A stretch of 51,685 nt of DNA, taken from CAZFER01 sp964517495. Lineage in GTDB: Bacteria; Hinthialibacterota; Hinthialibacteria; Hinthialibacterales; Hinthialibacteraceae. The notes below the pieces were generated by a model. That model was not told where the DNA came from, did no database searches, and saw only the letters and a program-made list of their open reading frames with translations. The stretch is taken from assembly GCA_964517495.1 (NCBI GenBank), contig CAZFER010000046.1:1-51685 (forward strand), written 5' to 3'. The stretch's first letter is position 1. Each line of letters opens with the position of its first letter. Shown here in pieces: positions 27,086-35,570 of the stretch. The translations under genes and the position numbers were made by a program.

Positions 27086-29400
27086 TTATTCTTACTCCTA
27101 TGATGGGCTATCACGGCTTGACCGAGTGAGATTCCCCCGTCGTTTGGAGGTATCAATTTATGACGATAAGGCTTGAAGCCTTCGGTTTGCAGCCGTTTTA
27201 ACGCAAGCCTTGTCAAAAAGCGATTTTGGAAACATCCACCCGTAACGACTACGGTTTCCTGGCTAATTTTCCTGGCTATATCCACAATGATTTCTACTAG
27301 TGTGTTGTGGAACGTTGTTGAAATCAGTGCCGTGGATTCTTTTTGCTTTACATCTTTTAGTATAGCCTCGATCATTGGTTTCCAATCAATGATCCATGTA
27401 TTTTTTTGAGAAATATCATCTATATTCTCTCTTTTATCAATTGTATAAGGATAAATCCGATCGGTAAGGTTTGGCTGGCTGGCGAATTCCAATTCCATCG
27501 CGCCCTGACCTTCAAAGGCCACTCGCTGTCTTAAATCGATAAGGGAAGCGACTGCATCGAAAAGTCTCCCGACACTGCCCACCAGTGGAGTGTTTATTTT
27601 TTTACGCATAATGGAAAACATGAGGTTGAGTTCCTTTTTTTCGAATGCATGCAGTGTGGGGATAGAATCCATGTTTAAAACATCATCCCCATATAACTCA
27701 TAAAGCAAACCCAAGCCGGTTCGGCGTGGTTCTTTAACCGCTTTATCACCAGTGGGTAGCGGAAAATAACGAAAATGGGCGGCACGCTCGAAATCCGTTA
27801 AGGTGGCAAGCATAAATTCACCGCCCCAAATGGCGTTATCCGTGCCAAAGCCAGTGCCATCCCAAGAAACACCCAGCACAGGACCATGCAGGGCATGTTC
27901 TGCCATACATGCGGCAACATGTGCAAAGTGGTGTTGAACGGGGATCAATTCCATGCCTTGTTTTTGGGCAAAATGCGTGGACCAATAATCCGGGTGGAGA
28001 TCGCAGGCGATACGCTGTGGTTTTATTTCGTACATGGCTTGTAAACTTTGGCTTACTTCAATGAAGGCATCGCAGGATTGGCGAGTTTCCAAATCTCCTA
28101 TGTGTTGGCTGATGAAAAAATTATGGCCGTGAGTGATAGTGATAGTATTTTTTAAATGCCCGCCTACCGCCAATAGTGGAGTGAGTGTTTCTTGATTATA
28201 AATGGGATAGGGGGCGAAGCCTCGAGCACGGCGCAGTGTTAACCGTTCTCCATCAATGCTCCGGATAACAGAATCATCAGCATGACGCACGATGGGACGA
28301 TTATGCACTAAAAAATAATCAGCGATTGAATGAAGCCGCTCAAGGGCTTCGTTTTCATCAATGCAGATTGGTTCATCGGAAAGATTTCCGCTGGTAGCGA
28401 CAATGGGGATGTTCAGTTCATGCATTAAAACATGATGCATGGGTGTATAGGGAAGCATACACCCCAGGCTGGGATTACCGGGAGCGATAGAAGGTGCCAG
28501 GCGATTTTCTGCGGCATGAACTTTTATATCCAGCAATACAATCGGTGCTTCAGGTGATTGTAGATGTTCTCTTTCCGAGTCATTTACCGTGCAATATCTT
28601 TCGATCATCTCAACAGAAGGAAACATCAAAGCTAAGGGTTTTTCTTCCCGGTGCTTTCGTTTGCGCAATTCCTGGACAGCCGATTCATTGCGGGCATCCA
28701 CCATCAGGTGGAATCCACCAAGGCCTTTGATGGCCATGATTTTTCCTTCAAAAATCCATTTGGCGCTTTGGGAAATGGCTTGATGATGCCGAGTAATTAC
28801 ACTGCCATCTTTGTCCCACAGGGTAAGTTCTGGACCGCACTGTGGGCAGGCGTTGGGTTGAGCATGGAAACGGCGATTGGTGGGATCAGTGTATTCCTCG
28901 CGGCATTGAGCGCACATTTCAAATGATTTCATGGAAGTTTTGTCGCGGTCATAAGGGAGATCATGAATAAGGGTGAAACGCGGCCCACAATTGGTGCAGT
29001 TGGTAAAGGGGTAAAGATAGCGTCGATTGGAGGGATCAAAAATATCATTCAGGCAATCAGGGCAGGTGGCGATATCGGGTAAAAGCAAAGTGGTTTTTTC
29101 ACCAGATTGATCGCTTTCTCGTATGGAAAAATCATTAAAACCAACTGGCTCACATTGCTTGGTTTCAATGGTTTGGATAAGAGCGTGGTAAGGTTTTTCT
29201 TTTTGAAGGCGTTCCTGGAATTGCTCAAGCATGGCTTGAGGACCTTCAACTTCGATGGTGACACCTCGGGTGGAATTAACAATCCACCCATTTAAATTTA
29301 ATTCGGAAGCGAGCCGGTATACAAAGGGGCGAAATCCCACGCCTTGCACAATACCCTGAATATGAAGGTGTATACGTTGGATTGCGTTCGAAGTTGGCAT
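27076..29400 (-). CDS. hypF: Carbamoyltransferase HypF
   Basis: 774-residue HypF, which converts carbamoyl phosphate to a carbamoyl adenylate and transfers it to HypE. Domains in order: acylphosphatase-like (IQGIVQGVGFRPFVYRLASE, residues about 13-33); two zinc fingers (CPDC...CTNCGPRFT and CAQC...CPQCGPE); YrdC-like nucleotide-binding (GLGGFHLMVDA, LMFPSVEMIERYC, LPYTPMHHVLMHELN, VATSGNLSDEPI); and a Kae1-like domain (VQHHFAHVAACMAEH, GVSWDGTGFGTDNAIWGGEF, VVTGGCFQNRFL, PPNDGGISLGQ). Full length. The preceding gene (Gfo/Idh) ends 21 bases upstream on the same strand, so it may be part of the same transcript. Confidence 0.97.
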   Translation of the reverse strand: MPTSNAIQRIHLHIQGIVQGVGFRPFVYRLASELNLNGWIVNSTRGVTIEVEGPQAMLEQFQERLQKEKPYHALIQTIETKQCEPVGFNDFSIRESDQSGEKTTLLLPDIATCPDCLNDIFDPSNRRYLYPFTNCTNCGPRFTLIHDLPYDRDKTSMKSFEMCAQCREEYTDPTNRRFHAQPNACPQCGPELTLWDKDGSVITRHHQAISQSAKWIFEGKIMAIKGLGGFHLMVDARNESAVQELRKRKHREEKPLALMFPSVEMIERYCTVNDSEREHLQSPEAPIVLLDIKVHAAENRLAPSIAPGNPSLGCMLPYTPMHHVLMHELNIPIVATSGNLSDEPICIDENEALERLHSIADYFLVHNRPIVRHADDSVIRSIDGERLTLRRARGFAPYPIYNQETLTPLLAVGGHLKNTITITHGHNFFISQHIGDLETRQSCDAFIEVSQSLQAMYEIKPQRIACDLHPDYWSTHFAQKQGMELIPVQHHFAHVAACMAEHALHGPVLGVSWDGTGFGTDNAIWGGEFMLATLTDFERAAHFRYFPLPTGDKAVKEPRRTGLGLLYELYGDDVLNMDSIPTLHAFEKKELNLMFSIMRKKINTPLVGSVGRLFDAVASLIDLRQRVAFEGQGAMELEFASQPNLTDRIYPYTIDKRENIDDISQKNTWIIDWKPMIEAILKDVKQKESTALISTTFHNTLVEIIVDIARKISQETVVVTGGCFQNRFLTRLALKRLQTEGFKPYRHKLIPPNDGGISLGQAVIAHHRSKNKCV

Positions 29401-29421
29401 AATTGAAACGTTGATTCTTTT

Positions 29422-30750
29422 TTAACTTACTGGCGATAAACAAATTTCGTTCGACTGGGAATCGTAAGCCACACGGCAGCCGGTACGATAGGCGGTGTTG
29501 GCCATGGTTGTGGCAAGTGCGTGGTTAAAACCTGCCTCGATATTTGCTCGAGGTTGACGCCGGTTACGAATACATTCGAAGAAATCCTCTAAATGGTCTT
29601 TGTCGGGATAATGTGGAATAACGATCTCATCTTTGGTGGAATTTTGGTTGGCTGAGTTCTTTTGATGGACTCGATTCAAATTTATTTTCTGTCCATTTTT
29701 GGTTTTAAGGATTTTGGATTGCAGGTCGATGGTACCTTCTGTTCCGTATAATAGAATTCCGCGTGAGTTTTCTTCATTGCCCATGCGCATGTGGTAAGTG
29801 ATCATGATTCCATCGGGGTATTCCAAAAGGCACTGGACGGTATCGGGATTGGTGCGCCCATCCTGCCATAAATACACACCACCCCAGGCAACTGCATATT
29901 TAGGAGCTGAATCCAAAAGGAGGTTGACGAGATCGATGCGGTGGCTCATCCACTGGCAGAAGGGGCCGCTGGAAAAGGGCCAGAATAAACGAAACTCGCG
30001 ATAGTGGCGGGGATTCCAGGGGTAGCGTTCTTCATCCAAGTAAGTCAAAAATTCCTTCCAATTAGTATCTTCCGCTTTGATGGATGTTTCGGCATTGGGG
30101 ATTTGCCATTGGGGATGGTTGACACAATCGTAAATCTCGCCGTAGGTGATTTTGCCAACGGCACCGCTTTTGATGACATCGCGGATGCCATAATAGAGGC
30201 CATTCCCACGGCTTTGGGTTCCCATCTGAACGATGCGATTGCTTTGTGCAATGGTTTGAGTGGCAAGTTTAATTTGGTTGAAATCGCATCCGAAGGGTTT
30301 TTCAACATAAACATCTTTCCCCGCCTTCACCGCTTTGGCGGCGTGATCAGTGTGTTGGAAATCAGCGGTGGCGATGAGTATGGCATCGGTATCACTTTGA
30401 TTGCACAGTTCATCAAGGGTGCAGTAGGTTGCCGGTGATTTCCCTTCCCTTTGTTTGATTTTTACCGCGCCTTCCACACGCCTTTTATTCCAAATATCGC
30501 AAACCGCAGTGAGTTCAATGTTGGAAGTGTCCTTCAACTTAGAGGCCCAGGTGATCAATGCTTTTCCTCGCACACCAGCACCAACAATCCCCACACGAAT
30601 TCGATCATTGGAACCGTAGCATGAAGCAGGAATCCATTCAGGGAAAAAGGCCACTCCTCCAGCAGTCACCGAAGCATTGGTGACAAAATCACGACGGCTG
30701 AGTTCGTCTGAGGAAAGATGTTTATTATTTTCAATCCGTTTTGGTTTCAT
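29422..30750 (-). CDS. Gfo/Idh/MocA-family oxidoreductase, twin-arginine exported
   Basis: 442-residue NAD(P)-dependent dehydrogenase-like protein. The N-terminus carries SRRDFVTNASVTAGGVAF, a Tat-type signal after about 18 polar residues. The Rossmann fold starts at RIRVGIVGAGVRGKAL, and the family hallmark EKP occurs in DVYVEKPFGCDFNQI. LIATADFQHTDHAAKAVKAG and RLFWPFSSGPFCQWMSHRID resemble the exported Gfo/Idh group common in Planctomycetes and Verrucomicrobia. Likely oxidises or reduces a sugar derivative in the periplasm, possibly with a tightly bound cofactor; the substrate is unknown. It sits at the head of the hyp gene run, 21 bp before hypF, which is an unusual neighbour. Confidence 0.88.
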   Translation of the reverse strand: MKPKRIENNKHLSSDELSRRDFVTNASVTAGGVAFFPEWIPASCYGSNDRIRVGIVGAGVRGKALITWASKLKDTSNIELTAVCDIWNKRRVEGAVKIKQREGKSPATYCTLDELCNQSDTDAILIATADFQHTDHAAKAVKAGKDVYVEKPFGCDFNQIKLATQTIAQSNRIVQMGTQSRGNGLYYGIRDVIKSGAVGKITYGEIYDCVNHPQWQIPNAETSIKAEDTNWKEFLTYLDEERYPWNPRHYREFRLFWPFSSGPFCQWMSHRIDLVNLLLDSAPKYAVAWGGVYLWQDGRTNPDTVQCLLEYPDGIMITYHMRMGNEENSRGILLYGTEGTIDLQSKILKTKNGQKINLNRVHQKNSANQNSTKDEIVIPHYPDKDHLEDFFECIRNRRQPRANIEAGFNHALATTMANTAYRTGCRVAYDSQSNEICLSPVS

Positions 30751-30914
30751 GAAATATATGATGTTCTGTTTTGTTGTTTATTAGAATACATATTTTAGCC
30801 TAAATTAACGAAAAAATAGACTCCATATATCCTTTTCTACCTCTCTCGTGATAAAATTGGAATGATCATGTTACACGTTTTTGCATTGAATATTCCTGTT
30901 ACGGTAAAACGCTC

Positions 30915-31256
30915 ATGAGTGCAAATCAAGCCGTTCTTGAAACCAGGCCATTCATCCTTCAACTTGGCCCATTATCTCAAAAAATGGACGACCATGATTT
31001 TTTTGAGTTATGCCAAATGAATCCGGACATGTGAATTGAACGCAACAGCGAGGGAGACATCATCATTACGCCGCCATGTGGAGGGGAGGCGGGGAGAATT
31101 AACTTCGCTTTAAGTGGATTGTTTTATGCTTGGGTGGAATCGGATGGAACGGGTGTGGGGTTTGATTCCTCAACCGAATTCACTTTGCCCAATGGGGCGA
31201 AGCGTTCACCTTCTCCCATACGTTTAAACAATGCAAGTACTTTACGTCTCCTTTAA
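30915..31256 (+). pseudogene. Truncated Uma2-family nuclease relic
   Basis: From ATG 30915 the frame reads SANQAVLETRPFILQLG... FFELCQMNPDM, then a TGA (31032-31034) where the Uma2/DUF820 family has a residue between NPD and IER. It continues IERNSEGDIIITPPCGGEAG, RINFALSGLFYAWVE, GTGVGFDSSTEFTLPNGAKR, all typical of the first half of Uma2 endonucleases. After AKRSP (about 31210) the similarity stops and the frame ends at 31254-31256. The catalytic C-terminal half is missing. A stop codon plus truncation make it a relic. Confidence 0.75.
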
Positions 31257-31372
31257 GGTGGCAACTGACTGTAATAGTTATACGCTTCACTGATACCTTT
31301 TTCATTATAGTACCATTCAATAGTGAAACAGGATCCTTGGTAAGCAATGATTTCCCGATGTTAAATAGTCAT
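31208..31372 (-). pseudogene. Truncated RelE/Gp49-like toxin relic
   Basis: Minus strand, from an ATG at 31372: M-T-I, a TAA stop, then HREIIAYQGSCFTIEWYYNE, KGISEAYNYYSQLPP, a second TAA, then RRRKVLALFKRMGE. This is the N-terminal part of the phage Gp49-like (RelE/ParE superfamily) toxins. Two in-frame stops and loss of everything after RMGE show decay. The break falls at about 31210, where the Uma2 relic on the other strand also ends, so two dead accessory genes are joined tail to tail. Confidence 0.7.
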
Positions 31373-31558
31373 ACATAAAGTGTAACAATGTTTCAGTACA
31401 GTGTCAATTTTTGAAAATATATTATATTCCTTATTTAAAGTGGTGCTTGAACGCATAGGTAATTTTATTAGAGGAGTTGTTATTTCTTTCCACAAACCCA
31501 CTTATCGTTTAAGATGGTTAAATAATCATTTGTTGAAAACCACCATAAAGGAGAAGGC

Positions 31559-33880
31559 ATGAATATGTTTATAAGACGATTTTTATTACTCATAGGCGTG
31601 TGTTGTATGGCGTTATCGGCATTCGCTGAAAATAATCTGGTGCTTTGGTATGACGAACCGGCGGAAGAATGGACCGAAGCACTCCCGGTAGGGAATGGAC
31701 GTTTGGGGGCAATGATATTCGGAGGTGTAGGCTCGGAACGTATCCAGTTTAACGAAGATACGGTTTGGACCGGTGTTCCGCGTGATTACATCAATCCCAA
31801 AGCGAAAGAAACCCTCCCCAAAGTACGCCAACTGTTGTTTGAGGGGAAACAATCCGAAGCGGAACGGGTTGCCAGAGACATGATGAGCGAACCGCTTCGG
31901 CAGGAAGCCTATCAACCGTTTGGTGATATTATTCTGGAATTCCCTGGCCATGAGGCTATTGAAAATTATCGACGCCAGTTGGATATCAGCCGGGCGTTAG
32001 CCCAGGTTTCCTACCAAGTCGATGATATCACCTATCGGCGGGAAGTGTTTTCAAGTTTTCCTGATCAAACCATTGTGATTCGACTGGATGCCGATCAGCG
32101 GCAAGCCATTAATGTTAATATTTCATTGTCCAGCCCCCATGAGAATGTGGAAATCATCGCGGATGCAAAAGGCTCCGATGGTTTGCTGAAATTAAAAGGC
32201 AAGGTTGCGGATTACACTCACTCCCGTACCGATACGCTTCGGCCCTGTGCGATTCGATTTGAATCGCACCTTCTCATCCAACCACAAGGTGGTTCAATCG
32301 AGGTTGACAACAGTAACATTCAAATCCGAAATGCGAATGCCGTTATCATGAAGTTATGCGCTGCAACCAATTACAAAAACTTCCGTGATATTGGAAATGT
32401 ACCAGCGCATGAGTGCGAAAAGGATATAACCGCCGTTGCGAATCTATCCTATGATACGCTAAAACAAAACCATGTGGTTGATTATCAGTCGATTTTTAAT
32501 CGCCTCTCATTGGATTTAGGCAGCACTGATGCGGTTAATCAACCAACCAATGATCGGCTTAAGCAGTTTGACGGTACAAATGATCCTCAATTAATCACTC
32601 TTTATTATCAATATGGGCGATACTTATTACTTGCCAGTTCACGAGAAGGTGGCCAACCCGCGAATTTGCAAGGGATATGGAACGAGCATATGCGTCCACC
32701 GTGGGAAAGCAAATGGACCGTCAATATCAACACAGAGATGAACTATTGGCCCGCGGAAATGTGCAATCTCTCTGAATGCCATGAACCGCTCTTTTCCATG
32801 CTTGAGGATTTGGTGGTTACGGGTGGGAACGTTGCTCGTGAACATTACGGCTGCCGTGGATGGGTGTTACACCACAACACGGATATCTGGCGAGGCGCAG
32901 CGCCAATCAACGCCAGCAACCACGGCATATGGATGACCGGTGGAGCGTGGTTATGCCAGCATTTGTGGTTTCATTATGCCTATACACAGGATGAGGAATT
33001 TTTGCGGGAACGTGCCTACCCTATTATGAAGGGAGCGGCGTTATTCTTTGTCGATTTCCTGATTGAGGATCCAGAAACCGGATGGCTGATCAGTACACCT
33101 TCAAATTCCCCTGAAATCGGTGGATTGGTCGCAGGTCCAGCGATGGATCATCAAATAATACGCAATCTATTCTCCCATTGTATCCAGGCGAGTGAGATAC
33201 TTGATAAAGATAAAGATTTACGCAATCAGCTAAAGAAGCTCAAGGAACGCATCGCTCCCAACCAAATTGGCCAATATGGCCAATTGCAGGAATGGCTTGA
33301 AGATAAGGATGATCCCAACAACAAACACCGCCATGTATCTCACCTCTGGGCGCTTCATCCGGGGAATGAGATCACCCCTCTTCAAACACCGGAATTAGCA
33401 GAAGCCTGTAAAGTGACGCTCTCCCATCGGGGAGATGGCGGAACGGGCTGGAGCAAAGCGTGGAAAGTAAACTTTTGGGCAAGATTGCATGATGGCAATC
33501 ACGCGTACAAAATGCTGTCTGAATTATTGACAAAGAGCACGTTGCCCAATCTGTTCGACACCCATCCCCCCTTCCAAATCGATGGAAATTTTGGTGGAAC
33601 TTCCGGAATTACAGAGATGTTGCTGCAAAGCCATGCGGGTGAGATTCATATTCTTCCCGCACTTCCGGATGCATTGGCAAATGGTTCGATTGAAGGCGTT
33701 TGCGCACGAGGTGGATTTGAACTTGATTTGGTTTGGGAAAACGGTGAGTTAAACCGGTTGGTTCTAACCTCAAAAACAGGCAATGATTCCACATTGCGCT
33801 ATAAGAAATGGGTAACAACCATTCAAACTGAAAAAGAAACGAGTTATGTATTTGATCCTGAGTTGAATCAGATTGATTGA
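31559..33880 (+). CDS. Exported GH95 alpha-L-fucosidase-like glycoside hydrolase
   Basis: 773-residue exported enzyme; signal peptide RRFLLLIGVCCMALSAFA and GGAG 8-9 bases before the ATG. GH95 features in order: LWYDEPAEEWTEALPVGNGR, LGAMIFGG, ERIQFNEDTVWTG (N-terminal beta domain), YLLLASSREGGQPANLQGIW, the catalytic-region motif WTVNINTEMNYWPAE holding the Asn-x-Asn pair, RGWVLHHNTDIWRGAAP, RHVSHLWALHPG, GWSKAWKVNFWARL and QIDGNFGGTSGITEMLLQS. GH95 enzymes release terminal alpha-1,2-L-fucose (some act on galactose). Taken with the shell-protein gene at 37312 this suggests fucose use, but that is inference. A hairpin follows the stop. Confidence 0.93.
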   Translation: MNMFIRRFLLLIGVCCMALSAFAENNLVLWYDEPAEEWTEALPVGNGRLGAMIFGGVGSERIQFNEDTVWTGVPRDYINPKAKETLPKVRQLLFEGKQSEAERVARDMMSEPLRQEAYQPFGDIILEFPGHEAIENYRRQLDISRALAQVSYQVDDITYRREVFSSFPDQTIVIRLDADQRQAINVNISLSSPHENVEIIADAKGSDGLLKLKGKVADYTHSRTDTLRPCAIRFESHLLIQPQGGSIEVDNSNIQIRNANAVIMKLCAATNYKNFRDIGNVPAHECEKDITAVANLSYDTLKQNHVVDYQSIFNRLSLDLGSTDAVNQPTNDRLKQFDGTNDPQLITLYYQYGRYLLLASSREGGQPANLQGIWNEHMRPPWESKWTVNINTEMNYWPAEMCNLSECHEPLFSMLEDLVVTGGNVAREHYGCRGWVLHHNTDIWRGAAPINASNHGIWMTGGAWLCQHLWFHYAYTQDEEFLRERAYPIMKGAALFFVDFLIEDPETGWLISTPSNSPEIGGLVAGPAMDHQIIRNLFSHCIQASEILDKDKDLRNQLKKLKERIAPNQIGQYGQLQEWLEDKDDPNNKHRHVSHLWALHPGNEITPLQTPELAEACKVTLSHRGDGGTGWSKAWKVNFWARLHDGNHAYKMLSELLTKSTLPNLFDTHPPFQIDGNFGGTSGITEMLLQSHAGEIHILPALPDALANGSIEGVCARGGFELDLVWENGELNRLVLTSKTGNDSTLRYKKWVTTIQTEKETSYVFDPELNQID

Positions 33881-33904
33881 TGTTTCGATCTTTCATTATT
33901 GAAA

Positions 33905-33939
33905 GCCGTGTCAGTATTTTTGTGGAATGCTGGCACGGC
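33905..33939 (+). terminator. Hairpin terminator after the GH95 gene
   Basis: Arms GCCGTGTCA (33905-33913) and TGGCACGGC (33931-33939) pair over 9 bp with one G-U, loop of 17. Only a weak T-run (ATTTAATT) follows, so termination is plausible but not strong. Confidence 0.45.
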
Positions 33940-33958
33940 ATTTAATTGAGACTGCATT

Positions 33959-33983
33959 GATGGGTCAAGCCACGCGACCCATC
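33959..33983. repeat. 25-bp dispersed palindrome, copy 3
   Basis: Arms GATGGGTC (33959-33966) and GACCCATC (33976-33983), perfectly complementary, with the 9-base loop AAGCCACGC. It lies between converging genes, as copy 2 does. Confidence 0.65.
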
Positions 33984-34000
33984 CGATTTGGGTTGAACAT

Positions 34001-34366
34001 TTAAATCACCCAATCCTGGACATGCTCTGGAGGCATAATCCGTTCGATGTAAATCATGATGGCGGCTAGAAGGTCATCGGGGGGATCACCAATTTTGATT
34101 TCCACGATGTTCCCCGCTTTGCGGACTTGAGTATCGGGATTGTATAGTTCGATTCGTTTGCCCATGGGGTGTTTGCTTACCCATTCATCCCGCGATTTGG
34201 CATCCTCAAAGACTTTACATCCCACCAACATGTTTTGAAATGTAATCATGGTATGTTGCCGTTCATCCGTTTCCAGGAATTCATCCGGCGTGGTATCGCG
34301 GCTGACTACCGGCATGATTAAAGTCACATCCTCACCAACCAACTGCCATTGTTCCTGTCCTGCCAT
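34001..34366 (-). CDS. Conserved-looking hypothetical protein
   Basis: 121 residues, soluble, no signal or membrane segment. Not recognised. The N-terminal half is mixed (WQLVGEDVTLIMPVVSRDTT, MITFQNMLVGCKVFEDAK) and the C-terminal half contains VEIKIGDPPDDLLAAIMIYI and a helix ending PPEHVQDWVI. An AAAGGG element lies ahead of the ATG at 34366. It precedes cobA in coordinates but, being on the minus strand, lies downstream of it with an 88-base gap, so cotranscription is possible. Confidence 0.55.
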   Translation of the reverse strand: MAGQEQWQLVGEDVTLIMPVVSRDTTPDEFLETDERQHTMITFQNMLVGCKVFEDAKSRDEWVSKHPMGKRIELYNPDTQVRKAGNIVEIKIGDPPDDLLAAIMIYIERIMPPEHVQDWVI

Positions 34367-34454
34367 AATTAATACCCTTTCTATCAGCTTGACTTAATTA
34401 CTCGTTGTGGATGAACACACGAGTATAGGGTAATAAACCCAAATTCCCCGAGGA

Positions 34455-35270
34455 TCAAGGGATTGATTCCAATTCAGCACTGGATGCAGCCAACAATTTT
34501 GGAATGGAGGTTTCAAACCAGTTCAGCTGATCACGCAGCCGAACCACCTCACCTACAATGATCAAGCCGGGAGGCCGCAGGTTGATCGATTCAATTTTAT
34601 CAGGTAAATCAGCCAGTGTTTCTACGACAGTCTGTTGTTGATCTGTGGTCCCCCAGCGAATGACAGCAGCAGGCGTTTCTGATGACATTCCATGATGGAT
34701 AAGTTGCTCAGCAATATTCCGAAGGGAAAGAACACCCATGAAGATAACCAGGGTTCCCTCGATTCTAGCGATTGACTGCCAATCGACATCCGATTTGTTT
34801 TTGCAGGCCACTTCATGCCCTGTTACCGTTACAAACGTTGCCGCCAAACCACGGGACGTAATTGGAATCCCCGCATAGGCCGGGACCGCCGCCAAGGCGG
34901 AAACTCCTGGGATAATTTCAAATGGGATATTGTGCTCCTTAAGATAAAGGCATTCCTCAGCCCCACGTCCATAAATGAAAGGATCACCGCCCTTTAGGCG
35001 AACAACTTTGTTCCCTGATTGGGCTTCATGCACTAAGAGTTTATTGATTTGCTCTTGTGGCAACACATGCTTTCCCGCTTTTTTGCCAACATAAATCCTG
35101 CGGGCATGGGGTGAGGTTAACTCGACGAGTTCCTGTGCGACCAGATGGTCATATACCAACACATCCGCATGTTCTATTGCTGTTTTTCCTTTGACGGTAA
35201 TCAAGCCTGGATCACCAGGACCTGCCCCAACAAGTAAAACTTTTCCTTTAAAATGCTGATCGTTAAACAT
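34455..35270 (-). CDS. cobA: Uroporphyrinogen-III C-methyltransferase (SUMT)
   Basis: 271-residue SAM-dependent methyltransferase converting uroporphyrinogen III to precorrin-2, the branch point to siroheme, cobalamin and related tetrapyrroles. GKVLLVGAGPGDPGLITVKG is the N-terminal glycine-rich loop, and VVRLKGGDPFIYGRGAEE and IPFEIIPGVSALAAVPAYAG are the two cobalt-precorrin-type motifs. PITSRGLAATFVTVTGH, GTLVIFMGVLSL and PPGLIIVGEVVRLRD complete the fold. It lacks the CysG oxidase/ferrochelatase domain, so another protein must finish siroheme. No other tetrapyrrole gene is in view. Confidence 0.96.
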   Translation of the reverse strand: MFNDQHFKGKVLLVGAGPGDPGLITVKGKTAIEHADVLVYDHLVAQELVELTSPHARRIYVGKKAGKHVLPQEQINKLLVHEAQSGNKVVRLKGGDPFIYGRGAEECLYLKEHNIPFEIIPGVSALAAVPAYAGIPITSRGLAATFVTVTGHEVACKNKSDVDWQSIARIEGTLVIFMGVLSLRNIAEQLIHHGMSSETPAAVIRWGTTDQQQTVVETLADLPDKIESINLRPPGLIIVGEVVRLRDQLNWFETSIPKLLAASSAELESIP

Positions 35271-35287
35271 TGCTTTATGCTCTCATA

Positions 35288-35478
35288 TGGTTAAGTGGTC
35301 AGCCATGTTTAGTTCCATTCCCCAAGATTGGGAGGGGCTAGGGGAGGGTTGATAAATAACCCTGGATTAGAATCCTTTAACCCCCTCCTAACCTCCCCCA
35401 TTTCATTGGGGGAGGAATAGTGGGGCCGATTATTAGTTTTCCTTCCTATTCCACTCCACATAGCTGACATGTTATTTT
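35288..35478 (-). repeat. MITE-like element, copy B (full form)
   Basis: About 190 bp. The ends are GGTTAAGTGGTCAGCCATG (left) and, on the other strand, AAAATAACATGTCAGCTATG (right), an imperfect terminal inverted repeat matching copies A and C. Inside are two G/C-rich hairpins: CCCCAAGATTGGGAGGGG (35331-35338 area) and CCTCCCCCATTTCATTGGGGG (split at 35393-35413). It is the reverse complement of copy C over nearly its whole length. Open frames across it are by-products of the repeat. Confidence 0.7.
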
Positions 35479-35498
35479 TAATGATTGTTCGTTCGTAT

Positions 35499-35526
35499 AA
35501 AAAAGGCACGATAAATCGTGCCCTTT
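35499..35526 (-). terminator. Rho-independent terminator of the 35571 oxidoreductase gene
   Basis: On the minus strand, ATCGTGCC and GGCACGAT arms (35505-35512 and 35515-35522) form a perfect 8-bp stem that ends in a run of six T (35504-35499). It lies 45 bases past the stop of the minus-strand Gfo/Idh gene. The AAAA/TTTT flanks on both sides could let it work in both directions. Confidence 0.8.
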
Positions 35527-35570
35527 TAGGATTAAAAATCCTTATTTATATTCTACCTGTTCAATAGACA

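Noticed and set aside
451..31450. Recurring GTGGTGCTTG/GTGGTGCTCG near 451, 1739 and 31440, considered as a shared regulatory site
   Set aside because: Only about 10 bases are shared, flanks differ, and positions relative to starts are inconsistent; chance is likely.
35309..35509. 66-codon minus-strand open frame
   Set aside because: It lies inside MITE-like copy B; its Pro-rich text comes from the repeat hairpins.
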